A stretch of 25,415 nt of DNA from JAQVUB01 sp033809415 (GTDB lineage: Bacteria; Verrucomicrobiota; Lentisphaeria; Oligosphaerales; Oligosphaeraceae), in the NCBI GenBank assembly GCA_033809415.1, contig JAPXLT010000030.1:1-25415 (forward strand), read 5' to 3'. This document shows, piece by piece, positions 16,516-24,243 of the stretch. The notes under the pieces are model-generated. The model ran no database searches and was not told the origin of the DNA. It saw only the letters and a list, made by a program, of their open reading frames with translations. Position 1 is the stretch's first letter. The number at the start of each line of letters is the position of its first letter. A program made the position numbers and the translations under genes.

Positions 16516-18069
16516 TCACGATGTCTTCTTGGCCTGGTTTTGTGCCAGTATGCGGGAGATTTCCCTGGTGATTTTGTTTGCGGCATCTTTTTTCAGGTTC
16601 CAGCTTTCGAAGTTCAGGCGCAGTTTGCTTTCATTGCCGGAGGGCCTGACGACGAACCACCAGCCTGATTGCTCACCCGGAGTCTGCTGGATGATTTTCA
16701 AGTCTGGGAAATCGCGGCTTTCGGGGGTGTATTCGCCATTCAGGTCGAAGACGCGGAACAGGCCGAGTTCGGGGTCCAAGGCGATGCCCTGGCGTCGGGT
16801 ATCCGGAAGCTTGCCGAAATGCTGTTCGAGTTCCTCGAGCACGACGTTGACCGCAGCCCGATCCGGCAGCAGATAATTGATTTCCCCACTCCATTGGTAG
16901 TTTTTCCGCCATCCGGTCAGCAACTGCGGCAATTCTGTCTTTTGTTTTTTCAGGCGGCGCACTTCCGCGAGCAGAGCCAAGGCCGTCAGAAAACCGCTGT
17001 CGACGGAGAAGAATTCCGGGTAGAAGTAATGTCCGGAATGTTCCCCGGCAAAGAGGATGCGCTCCCGGAATCTGGGGTGTCGCATCAGTTGCTTGATCTG
17101 CCCGTGCCCAACCGGTGTGTCCAGTAGCTCGACGCCGGAAGCGGGATTCCCGAACAAATTCTGCAACAGTTGACTCGAACAGAGGTTCCGCATCAGCAGT
17201 GGATTTTTCAAACGGTTTTGCGCCAGCTTTTGCCGGGCAACCAGCGCAAAGACCTGGGACGGGATGATTTCGCGACCATCTTGGTCGACAAAGCCGGCTC
17301 GGTCTGCATCACCGTCAAAAACAATTCCCAAATCGGCGTTTTTGCGGCGCACTTCGTTGCCCAGGCGCTCGATTTGTTCCGGCATCAGGGGATTGGGAAC
17401 CCCAAGTGGAAAGTCGCCATCGGGTTCCGGATCCAGAAAGAAAAATCGGAAACCCTGTGCTTTCAGGCGTTCAGCCAGCGGCGCAAAGGCAACCGCGCCC
17501 ACCCCGTTGCCGGCAGCAATGACCGCAGTGACCCTCGGGCGGGAAGCCGTGCTTTCTGCGAATCCGGCCAAAGTGAGCAGATGATCCGCAAATTCCTTGC
17601 CAATCTGATGCACCTTCGGCGGATCGAGTTTTTCCTGCAAGGATTTTTTCAGGGCATCGAGGTCTTCGCGGCTGAAAGGCAGTCCCCCGCCGTGAATGAA
17701 TTTCATGCCGTTGAATTCTTTCGGGTTATGGGAGGCGGTAATCATCACTCCGGCAGAATAACGCTCCGCATACCTCCCACATGCGTAATACAACTGTTCC
17801 GAGGATACCAGCCCGAGAAACTGCGCACTGCCGCCCGGCTGGCTGAAGCCTCGCAGAAAGGCCAGACTCAGGTCATAGGAACCCTTGCGGGCATCATGAC
17901 CAAGAACCAGAGTGCCTGGAAGCCCGCGTCGCGCCAGAAGCTCAAATAAAGCCTCCCCTAGCAGAAAAGCGACTTCGGAGTTGAGGACATCCGGCCATAG
18001 GCCGCGGATATCGTCCCGCTTGAAAATTTGTTCGAGGGCTTCTGGAGTGATTTCAACAGGTGTGGACAT
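16516..18069 (-). CDS. Phosphomannomutase/phosphoglucomutase-like phosphohexomutase
   Basis: The product is 517 residues. The start at 18069 is chosen because GAGGAG lies 4 nt upstream; ATG 18081 is an alternative. It belongs to the same superfamily as pgm but to the PMM/PGM (ManB/AlgC-like) branch. The family N-terminus is FKRDDIRGLWP (16-26). The phosphoserine loop is TASHNPKEFNGMKF with Ser113, the metal loop FDGDADR is at 251-257, the sugar loop GEHSGH is at 342-347, and the phosphate site RPSGNE is near residues 475-480. GEHSGH fits dual mannose/glucose-phosphate enzymes of this branch better than the GEESAG of Pgm. The likely role is to interconvert mannose-6-P/mannose-1-P, or glucose phosphates for glycan precursors. 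It is complete and lies 381 bp upstream of pgm, separated by repeat arrays, so it probably has a separate transcript. Confidence 0.9.
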   Translation of the reverse strand: MSTPVEITPEALEQIFKRDDIRGLWPDVLNSEVAFLLGEALFELLARRGLPGTLVLGHDARKGSYDLSLAFLRGFSQPGGSAQFLGLVSSEQLYYACGRYAERYSAGVMITASHNPKEFNGMKFIHGGGLPFSREDLDALKKSLQEKLDPPKVHQIGKEFADHLLTLAGFAESTASRPRVTAVIAAGNGVGAVAFAPLAERLKAQGFRFFFLDPEPDGDFPLGVPNPLMPEQIERLGNEVRRKNADLGIVFDGDADRAGFVDQDGREIIPSQVFALVARQKLAQNRLKNPLLMRNLCSSQLLQNLFGNPASGVELLDTPVGHGQIKQLMRHPRFRERILFAGEHSGHYFYPEFFSVDSGFLTALALLAEVRRLKKQKTELPQLLTGWRKNYQWSGEINYLLPDRAAVNVVLEELEQHFGKLPDTRRQGIALDPELGLFRVFDLNGEYTPESRDFPDLKIIQQTPGEQSGWWFVVRPSGNESKLRLNFESWNLKKDAANKITREISRILAQNQAKKTS

Positions 18070-18131
18070 ACTACTCCTCAAAATTTCGTGCTACTATCAC
18101 TCGATTTCTTCTTTTTTGTGAAAGATTTTTT

Positions 18132-18297
18132 ATGGACGATGGACAGGGACAAGAATGGACACGATGGACTGAATGGACAAGAATGGACTGCTGAATGGAC
18201 AATGGACGATGGACAATGGACGATGGACAATGGACGATGGACAATGGACAATGGACAATGGACAATGGACAATGGACGATGGACGATGGACAGAGAT
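18132..18297 (+). repeat. Long TGGAC heptamer/nonamer array upstream of the second mutase
   Basis: The left part has 9-bp-like units (TGGACACGA, TGGACTGAA, TGGACAAGA). The right part is an almost perfect run of 7-bp units TGGACAA/TGGACGA. All frames stay open (SIVHCPLSIVH on the minus strand) and are artefacts. The array begins about 60 bp upstream of the mutase start. Confidence 0.93.
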
Positions 18298-18306
18298 TAT
18301 GTCGCG

Positions 18307-18370
18307 CCTTTCAGGGCTAATCCCAACATCGCCGATCCGTCCGATCCGACCGATCCGACTGATCAGTCGG
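18307..18370. repeat. Dispersed CCTTTCAGGGCTAAT block and CCGATCCGA nonamer array
   Basis: CCTTTCAGGGCTAAT (18307-18321) recurs inverted with one mismatch at 24343-24357. It is followed at 18331-18370 by about four 9-bp units of type CCGATCCGT/CCGATCCGA ending in TGATCAGTCGG. GATCCG-rich segments occur in the same relative place at 9535-9564 and 8216-8232. Confidence 0.75.
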
Positions 18371-18427
18371 AGAAAGCAACAGACCAGATCACAAATTCGC
18401 GTGCAATCTCATCCGTCAAAGCAACAA

Positions 18428-18476
18428 CACCCTATAAAAATTTTCGTGTTTTTTCGTGTGGTTCGTGGTTAAAAAC
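18428..18476 (-). repeat. Stop-proximal ACGAAAA element after the ATPase gene
   Basis: On the minus strand it begins about 15 bp after the stop: TTTTTAACCACGAACCACAC, then GAAAAAACACGAAAATTTTT, then ATAGGGTG. It is followed by the conserved tail TTTGACGGATGAGATTGCAC (about 18405-18425). Confidence 0.85.
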
Positions 18477-18491
18477 CTTTTTGGATGGAGG

Positions 18492-19712
18492 CTACAGGAA
18501 GCCGGCAAAGATCATCCGGCAATTTTCGGTTAGCAGCATGTCTTTATCGGACATGGAAACGACTGCTCCCATGCCAAGAGGAATTTTTTTGACTTTTTCG
18601 AAGGCTTTGACATCTTCTCTTCGGATGATCGCCGCCTTTTTGAATTCGACCGGGTGGTAGACCCCGTTCTCCTCGATGAGCAGATCGATTTCATTCTGGT
18701 CGCAATCCCTGTAGAAGAAGCAGGGCGGTTCTCTGCCACAGTTCAGGTAGCCCTTGATAATCTCGCCAATGCACCATGCTTCAAAATACGCACCGCTCAT
18801 ATGGCCGGCTGCGAGAACTTCAGCGGAGGACCATTTCGAGAGGTAGGCTGCCAGGCCGCAATCAAGCAGATAAATCTTTGGCATGCTGGTCAGCCGCTTG
18901 TTCAGGTTCGAGCTGTATGGTTGCAACAAGTAGACCAGCCCTGAAGCAACCAGGATGTTAAGCCATTGCTTGGCGGTGGGCTGGCTGATCCCCGCACTTT
19001 CCGCCAGCGCGGAATAATTCAACAATTGCCCCTGCCTGCCGGCAACCGCCTGAAGAAAGCGATAGAAGGATTCTGTGTCGGCGACTTGCGTGAGGTCACG
19101 GACATCACGCTCGAGGTACGTCTGGACATAGGAACGGTAAAAGGTCGGCAGTTGCTCGTTGCTAAATTTTTCCGCCTCGGGAAAACTGCCGCGCCAGATG
19201 CGCAAATAGAGTTCATCGGGCGACAATGCTTGCATCCGGGGGGCGGAAAACAAGTCCGGACGAAACGGCTTTTCAAACCGACCAGTCAATTCCTGCCAGG
19301 AAAGCCCCTGCATTTGAAAAATCCCGACACGTCCGGCAAGGGACTCCGTAATTCCCTTCATCATTTTGAATTGCTGGCTGCCAGTCAGCCAATACAACCC
19401 ATTGGCTTTTTCCGGAGACTCTCGCCGCGCCTCGTCAACTTTTATCTTGATATACGGAAAAAGTTGCGGAGCATACTGGACTTCATCAATCAGCAACGGT
19501 GCCGGATGATTCATCAGAAAAAGCTTCGGATCCTCCTGAGCCTGTATACGCAACTCAAGATCATCCAGCGTGACAATTCTGCGGTCGGAAGACGCCAGAT
19601 GATGAAGAAAAGTGCTTTTCCCAACTTGACGGGCACCAGTCAGCAATAATACCGGAAAAAGCTTATCGGCTTCCAGAAATGAAACAGCTAAATTGCGGTG
19701 AATGTAGTGCAT
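18492..19712 (-). CDS. AAA_14 / DUF4143 ATPase
   Basis: The product is 406 residues. The start at 19712 is set by GGAGG 5 nt upstream; an in-frame ATG at 19730 precedes the ribosome site. The N-terminal AAA_14 ATPase domain has Walker A GARQVGKST (26-34) and Walker B PLLIDEVQY (72-80). The C-terminal DUF4143 part contains the ERDVRDL segment, a helix-turn-helix-like stretch (SALAESAGISQPTAKQWLNI), YLLDCGLAAYL, and a nuclease-like EIDLLIEENG...PVEFKKA ending. The D...E-x-K pattern there resembles PD-(D/E)xK nucleases. The family is widespread and often patchily distributed; its cellular function is poorly known. It is a lone gene, with no visible partner, between the sugar-phosphate block and the AraC gene; acquisition by transfer is possible but not shown. 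Confidence 0.9.
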   Translation of the reverse strand: MHYIHRNLAVSFLEADKLFPVLLLTGARQVGKSTFLHHLASSDRRIVTLDDLELRIQAQEDPKLFLMNHPAPLLIDEVQYAPQLFPYIKIKVDEARRESPEKANGLYWLTGSQQFKMMKGITESLAGRVGIFQMQGLSWQELTGRFEKPFRPDLFSAPRMQALSPDELYLRIWRGSFPEAEKFSNEQLPTFYRSYVQTYLERDVRDLTQVADTESFYRFLQAVAGRQGQLLNYSALAESAGISQPTAKQWLNILVASGLVYLLQPYSSNLNKRLTSMPKIYLLDCGLAAYLSKWSSAEVLAAGHMSGAYFEAWCIGEIIKGYLNCGREPPCFFYRDCDQNEIDLLIEENGVYHPVEFKKAAIIRREDVKAFEKVKKIPLGMGAVVSMSDKDMLLTENCRMIFAGFL

Positions 19713-19780
19713 CGAAACCTCCAATCGCATATAATATCACACGCATCAAAAGCAAATGCAAGGCGAATCAATCAGAATCC

Positions 19781-19914
19781 CGGGAAATCTAAAGTGAGTT
19801 TTAGATTTCCCGCAAAGCGTCGATGAAGCCGGGCGACAGGGGCTTGTTTTACAACTGTTGTTCAAAAAGAATTCCTCGATTACCTAACTTCACTCATACA
19901 TTTTAGATTTCCCG
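19781..19914. repeat. Threefold CGGGAAATCTAAA inverted/direct repeat
   Basis: CGGGAAATCTAAA (19781-19793) pairs with TTTTAGATTTCCCG (19799-19812), leaving a 5-6 nt loop and so a strong hairpin. A third copy, TTTTAGATTTCCCG (19901-19914), includes the last codons and stop of the AraC gene. The hairpin lies in the gap between the AraC stop and the ATPase start and could act as a terminator-like stem or as a mobile-element end. Confidence 0.7.
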
Positions 19915-20727
19915 GGGAGGGGTTGTTTCGTTCGATGTGAATTCTCTGCGGTATTGGATTGGTGATGCCTGATATTTCTGGCGGAACAGCCTTGAGAAGT
20001 AGAATGGGTTGTCGAAGCCGGCGTTTGCGGCGATGGTCTTGACTGGTTCCTGGGTGTGGATCAGTTCTTGTGCTGCTTTTCGCAGGCGGTTCTGGATCAG
20101 GAATTGCTGAGGCGGCATGCCGGCGATTTCCTTGAAGATGCGCCGGAAATGCGTGCTGGTTACATGGCACCGTGCGGCTTCGGCCTGGAAATCCCAGGCG
20201 CCCTCCGGTCTGGCGCTGATTTGCTCGATCAGCCCAGTCAGATAGGTGGCTTGCCAAGGGGGATTTCTAGGTTCATCGCGGAGTGCCTCATGCATTTGCA
20301 GCAGGAGGTCTTCAAATAGCAATACTGCGCGCGGCGAGACCGTACCGGGCAGCCGAATCAGCTCGATGATGGTCAGCATCGTCCGCAGAAATTTATCCGC
20401 ATTTCGAATATAGACCAGGGGCGGATCGGCGTTTAGAGGAAAGAGTCCGCTTTGCAGATAATGCTCGATTCGTTTGCCATAAGTGCAGATGAAGTTATGG
20501 TGTCGAGGGACTCCATTGATTGCGCCATATCGAAAGACCGCCCCCGGGTGGGTAAGAAAGGCATAGGAACCCTCCACGCGGTATTCACGCCCATTGTTGA
20601 TCTGCAGACGCAAGGGACCGTGATAGTTGAACTGAACTCCGTAATACAAGGGTTCATTGTGCACATAATCAACGTGCCGCGCAGTCGATCCGGTCATACT
20701 GAAATTCAAGCCGCTGAAGTAATCCAT
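19903..20727 (-). CDS. AraC-family transcriptional regulator
   Basis: The product is 274 residues from ATG 20727 (MDYFSGLNFSM), a normal AraC length. The N-terminal part (about 25-120) looks like a cupin-type ligand-binding domain (YYGVQFNYHGPLRLQINNG, then SYAFLTHPGAVFRYG). The C-terminal ~100 residues carry two helix-turn-helix motifs; the second contains TIAANAGFDNPFYFSRLFRQ with YQASPIQYRR, the standard AraC signature. The start codon directly abuts G-rich heptamer array 2, so no ribosome site precedes it. The same frame stays open through the array to ATG 20856, ATG 20907 and TTG 20928, which would give a Pro/Ala/Cys-rich N-terminal extension. It is transcribed divergently from the fucose-isomerase-like gene and probably controls that sugar cluster (inference from arrangement). 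Confidence 0.9.
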   Translation of the reverse strand: MDYFSGLNFSMTGSTARHVDYVHNEPLYYGVQFNYHGPLRLQINNGREYRVEGSYAFLTHPGAVFRYGAINGVPRHHNFICTYGKRIEHYLQSGLFPLNADPPLVYIRNADKFLRTMLTIIELIRLPGTVSPRAVLLFEDLLLQMHEALRDEPRNPPWQATYLTGLIEQISARPEGAWDFQAEAARCHVTSTHFRRIFKEIAGMPPQQFLIQNRLRKAAQELIHTQEPVKTIAANAGFDNPFYFSRLFRQKYQASPIQYRREFTSNETTPPREI

Positions 20728-20812
20728 GGGTGCGGGGGGCAGGGGGCAGGGTGCAGGGGGCAGGGTGCGGGGTGCAGGGTGCGGGGTGCAGGGTGCAGGG
20801 GGCAGGTGGGGT
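20728..20812 (+). repeat. G-rich heptamer tandem array 2, touching the AraC start codon
   Basis: About 11-12 units of GGGGCAG, GGTGCAG or GGTGCGG, the same unit as arrays 1 and 3. The plus strand has many GGG runs; the AraC coding strand is C-rich. The array occupies exactly the place where a ribosome-binding site would be expected. Confidence 0.93.
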
Positions 20813-20968
20813 GGCGTATTCGTTTTGATGTTCGTTTTGTGTAAAGATAGGTTCATTTTCTTTATTTGCAAATGCTGTTGAAAGGTATATTTTTTAGTAA
20901 ATAACATTTTTCCCAAAAATGTCCTCAAGTGATATTCGAAATCTGCATAACAACAAAAAAGGAGTACT
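20813..20968. promoter_or_regulatory. Divergent control region between AraC and the isomerase-like gene
   Basis: AT-rich spacer upstream of the plus-strand gene, expected to hold its promoter and AraC-protein binding sites. TTGAAA at 20878-20883 and the AT-rich stretch after it could form part of a promoter, but the -10 match is poor. GATATTCGAAATC (20931-20943) is a near-palindrome. Nothing is certain by eye. Confidence 0.35.
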
Positions 20969-22333
20969 ATGAAAACCGTTCGAATTGGTTATCTGGCCTT
21001 GTCTAAACTCAGCTGGCGCACGGCAAGAATTGACAAGATTGCGGCGGACACCGCCAAGTTTTTATCGGAACTGCCTGGTTGCCGTCTGGTTCAGGCTGCT
21101 GGTTTGATCACCAGTGAGGCGGAGGCGGAAGAAGCCTGTGCAGTCTTGAACAGAGAAGGGATCGACTTGCTGGTCATGCATTTTGTCACTTTTCCGTCCG
21201 GCGCCTTGATCCCGCTGATCGCTTCCCGGATACAAGCACCTGTGGTCTTGCTGGCCAACCCGGAGGAGGCCTGCGCCGGCAAAATGTGGGAACAGAACTC
21301 CTTCTGCGGGGCGAATCTGGGGGCTTTCGTCATGCGCCGCATGGCCAAGCAATACGGCTATTTGAAGGTGCTCCCGGCGGAGACACCGGCTGCCTTGCAA
21401 AAGTATATTGCGGCGGCGCGTTGTATCACGATGCTGAAAAGTCTTCGGATTGGTTTGGTTGGCGGTCGCGTGCCGGGCTTCTACACATCTAACTTTGACG
21501 AGATGAAGCTGCGCACACACTTTGGCACGGCGGTGGAAGTCAGTGATCTGCTGGAAATGATGGATACTGCAGGCAAGTTAAGCGAGGAACAGCTTGCCGA
21601 GGGCAGGGCAGTCGTGAAAAAATCCGCGGCAAAAGTCTGTTGTGTGCCGGATGCGGAACTGGAATTGGCAGCCAAGATGTTTGCTTCCTTCAAGGCTATG
21701 GCGAAGAAATACAATCTGGATGCCCTTGCCATACGCTGCTGGCCGGAGACCTCTGATATATTCGGCATCGCCCCCTGCGCGGTGATTGGCATGCTCAATG
21801 ACAATGGCATCCCGACCAGCTGCGAAGGGGATGTCCCCGGAGCGCTTACGATGATGATCCTGCAAGCGCTGGCCGGTGGCGGCCTGCCCCTGTTTGTCGA
21901 TTTGATTTCCTACGATGAAAAGGACAACAGCGGTGTAGTCTGGCACTGCGGCGCCGCGCCCACTTCCCTATGCCGGAAGTTTGAAGAGACCGAATACCGG
22001 CTGCATTTCCGAGTCGATGGCGGGGACAAAAAAGGAGTCAGCAATGATTTTTCGCTGAAAGCAGGCAGGATAACCCTGGCAAAACTCGATCAGGATGTGG
22101 ATGGACATTTCCGGATGCTGATCGCTTCTGGAACCGCCGTCGATACCGAGCCGTTCATTCGCGGCAATCCGTTGCGAATCCGCTTCGATGTGCCAGTGGG
22201 AAAACTGGTTGATACCATCATGATGAAAGGCTTCGAGCACCACTATACGGTCATCCATGCCGACATCAAAGACGAACTGCTGCAATTCTGCGCCTGGATG
22301 GAAATCGAACCGGTCATGGCTGAAGGTTTTTAA
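20969..22333 (+). CDS. L-fucose/L-arabinose isomerase-like protein
   Basis: The product is 454 residues. The start at 20969 has AGGAG 4 nt upstream. The C-terminal half shows the fucose-isomerase fold signature: RCWPETSDIFGIAPC, LNDNGIPTSCEGDVPGALTM (Glu286 as probable metal ligand), FVDLISYDE (Asp311 or Asp316) and VVWHCGAAPTSL (His326). The N-terminal half (IGYLALSKLSWRT...LLVMHFVTFPSGALIP) matches the substrate-binding N-domain style of this superfamily. It is shorter than classical FucI (~590 residues) and closer in length to the arabinose-isomerase-like and unassigned members. The likely role is aldose-ketose isomerisation of a pentose, deoxyhexose or related sugar in the cytoplasm; the substrate cannot be named. 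It begins the plus-strand cluster, divergent from AraC. Confidence 0.83.
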   Translation: MKTVRIGYLALSKLSWRTARIDKIAADTAKFLSELPGCRLVQAAGLITSEAEAEEACAVLNREGIDLLVMHFVTFPSGALIPLIASRIQAPVVLLANPEEACAGKMWEQNSFCGANLGAFVMRRMAKQYGYLKVLPAETPAALQKYIAAARCITMLKSLRIGLVGGRVPGFYTSNFDEMKLRTHFGTAVEVSDLLEMMDTAGKLSEEQLAEGRAVVKKSAAKVCCVPDAELELAAKMFASFKAMAKKYNLDALAIRCWPETSDIFGIAPCAVIGMLNDNGIPTSCEGDVPGALTMMILQALAGGGLPLFVDLISYDEKDNSGVVWHCGAAPTSLCRKFEETEYRLHFRVDGGDKKGVSNDFSLKAGRITLAKLDQDVDGHFRMLIASGTAVDTEPFIRGNPLRIRFDVPVGKLVDTIMMKGFEHHYTVIHADIKDELLQFCAWMEIEPVMAEGF

Positions 22334-22372
22334 CAACGAAAAGACACGAAAAGGCACGAAAATTTTATAGGG
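22332..22372 (+). repeat. Stop-proximal ACGAAAA element after the isomerase-like gene
   Basis: Begins within the TAA stop: AACAACGAAAAGACACG, then AAAAGGCACGAAAATTTTAT, then AGGG. It is followed by GCTGCTTTGACGGATGAGCC, the same tail as after glgP and the ATPase gene. Confidence 0.88.
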
Positions 22373-22422
22373 TTTGCTGCTTTGACGGATGAGCCTGCTT
22401 TCCAGGAAAGGGAGATTGAAAT

Positions 22423-23229
22423 ATGGCTACGATCAATGTAACGATTTGGAATGAGTTTAAACACGAGCAGGAACAATCGCCTGCCGGCGACTTTATCCGA
22501 AGGCATTATCCTGAAGGTTTGCACCGGACTTTGGCGCAGCACCTAGCGGCGGAAGATCTGGTTATACGGGCGGTTTCGCTGGATGAACCAGGGCAGGGGC
22601 TCCCGGATGAGGTCTTGCAGACGACCGATGTCTTGGTCTGGTGGGGGCACTGTGCACATGCAGAGGTCAATGATGAACTGGTTGACAGGATTCAAAAGCG
22701 GGTGCTGGCCGGTATGGGGTTGGTGGTGCTGCATTCGGGGCATCTGTCGAAGATTTTCCGACGTCTGATGGGGACGGCCTGCCGTCTGCGCTGGCGTGAA
22801 GTCGGTGAAAAGGAGCGGATTTGGGTGGTGTCGCCTTCGCACCCGATTGCCCAGGGCATTCCGGAGACCTTTGTGATTCCGCACCACGAGATGTATGGGG
22901 AACCCTTTGATATTCCGCAGGATGGAAAGATTGTCTTTATGTCCTGGTACGAGGGCGGCAATGTCTTTCGCAGCGGAGTTGCTTTCGAGCGCGACCGCGG
23001 CAAAATCTTCTACTTCTCACCAGGTCATGAGACCTTCCCTGTCTATCATGATCCAGTCATCATCAAAGTCATCGGCAATGCCATCCGTTGGGCCGCACCG
23101 CTCGAGGTGATCCTCGACCGCATCACTCCGCAACCGCAGGCGCTGGAGAAAATCGTGTCCGAAAATCCGCTGGCTTGCCTAGATACTTCATCTCTGCACA
23201 AAGCGAATACAGAGGGGGGAAAAGCATGA
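22423..23229 (+). CDS. ThuA-like domain protein
   Basis: The product is 268 residues. The start at 22423 has GGGAG 8 nt upstream. It begins with the ThuA signature INVTIWNEFKHEQ and YPEGLHRTLA, then DVLVWWGHCAH (about 70-80), VLAGMGLVVLHSGHLSKIF (about 97-115), and a C-terminal GKIFYFSPGHETFPVYHDP block typical of the family. ThuA proteins have a class I glutamine-amidotransferase-like fold and take part in disaccharide (trehalose and related) utilisation, usually together with a Gfo/Idh/MocA dehydrogenase, as here. The stop codon overlaps the next start (ATGA), so the two products are probably made together. The exact reaction here is not established. Confidence 0.9.
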   Translation: MATINVTIWNEFKHEQEQSPAGDFIRRHYPEGLHRTLAQHLAAEDLVIRAVSLDEPGQGLPDEVLQTTDVLVWWGHCAHAEVNDELVDRIQKRVLAGMGLVVLHSGHLSKIFRRLMGTACRLRWREVGEKERIWVVSPSHPIAQGIPETFVIPHHEMYGEPFDIPQDGKIVFMSWYEGGNVFRSGVAFERDRGKIFYFSPGHETFPVYHDPVIIKVIGNAIRWAAPLEVILDRITPQPQALEKIVSENPLACLDTSSLHKANTEGGKA

Positions 23230-24224
23230 AAAAGGTACGCATTTCCTTTATTGCCGCCGGGCGCATGGCCAACAGCATGGCTTCCCAGTTGAAAACTCTC
23301 GAACAGGTCGAACTGGTCGGAGTCTATGATCCCCTACAGGATCGCTGCGCGGATTTTGCCCGGAAGTACGGTTTTCAAAAGAGCTGTTCCTCCTGCGAGG
23401 AGGTTCTTTCTGATAGAAGCGTGGATGGGCTTGTCATTTGCAATTATTGTCCGCAGCATTGTGAAACGATTTTGGCAGCTTTATCGGCCGGCTTCCGCAG
23501 TATTTTCTGTGAAAAACCTGCTATTCGCCAGGTGGCGGAGGCCGCTCGTCTCCGTGAAGCGGTAGCAAAATCCGGCGCCAATGTGATGATCGGGCATCAC
23601 CGCAAGCATATCCCCGCCTGCATTCGGCTCAAGGAAATGATCGATGCCGGGCGCCTTGGCAAAATCCGCTTTGCGAAGGTCAATTTCTGCAATTCCTGGT
23701 ATTCACGTGATTGGGATGACTATTTTGCCAGTTATGAAAAATCCGGTGGAACTACGCTGGATATGGTCACTCATTATGTGGACTTGCTCAATTGGTATTT
23801 CGGCGAGGCGGAATCGACTTCAGCACGGGCGGTGATGCTGGAACGCACGCTGCCCAAAGACGTGCAGCCTTGCGATTACGTCAATGCCACGCTGGCCTAT
23901 CGCAACGGGGTGATTTGCGGCATTGAATCCTCCTATCAGCGGTATGGCGTGTCGTATGACACGATGGAAATCTATGGCGACCAATATGCTGCCGTGACTG
24001 ACTACCGCACACTGAAGCTGTACAACAAGGAAGAAACCATCGAGGTCAAGGTCGGCTTCGAGAAAATCGGAAGCGAACAGCTGCAACAGGCAAAAACCTT
24101 TGTCGGCATGATTGAAGATGGCCGTCCCCGCCAGACCACCCTCGAGGAAGGATTGGCCGCAGCCCGCGTCGGACTGGGCATGCTCGAATCCTGCGAACAG
24201 GGCGGCAAACTGATCCAATTCTGA
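23226..24224 (+). CDS. Gfo/Idh/MocA-family oxidoreductase (ThuB-like partner)
   Basis: The product is 332 residues. The start at 23226 overlaps the thuA-like stop by ATGA, and a GGGGGG/GGGAAAA purine stretch just upstream can serve as ribosome site. An N-terminal Rossmann fold starts MKKVRISFIAAGRMANSM; the glycine motif is AAGRMA rather than the usual GxGxxG. The family signature is FCEKPAIRQVAEA with the conserved lysine. The C-terminal domain has MIGHHRKHIPACIRLKEMI and GGTTLDMVTHYVDLLNWYFG, with the catalytic-site histidine. It is expected to be an NAD(P)-dependent sugar oxidoreductase. Pairing with ThuA suggests oxidation at C3 of a glycoside, as reported for ThuAB of rhizobia; applying that here is inference. 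Confidence 0.9.
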   Translation: MKKVRISFIAAGRMANSMASQLKTLEQVELVGVYDPLQDRCADFARKYGFQKSCSSCEEVLSDRSVDGLVICNYCPQHCETILAALSAGFRSIFCEKPAIRQVAEAARLREAVAKSGANVMIGHHRKHIPACIRLKEMIDAGRLGKIRFAKVNFCNSWYSRDWDDYFASYEKSGGTTLDMVTHYVDLLNWYFGEAESTSARAVMLERTLPKDVQPCDYVNATLAYRNGVICGIESSYQRYGVSYDTMEIYGDQYAAVTDYRTLKLYNKEETIEVKVGFEKIGSEQLQQAKTFVGMIEDGRPRQTTLEEGLAAARVGLGMLESCEQGGKLIQF

Positions 24225-24243
24225 AATTGACGAAATACATTTT

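Noticed and set aside
18071..18272. Small minus-strand frames reading SIVHCPLSIVH
   Set aside because: They translate the TGGAC tandem array in several frames at once; not protein-coding.
18132..18297. Possible CRISPR array
   Set aside because: Units are 7-9 bp in direct tandem with no unique spacers, and no cas gene is present.
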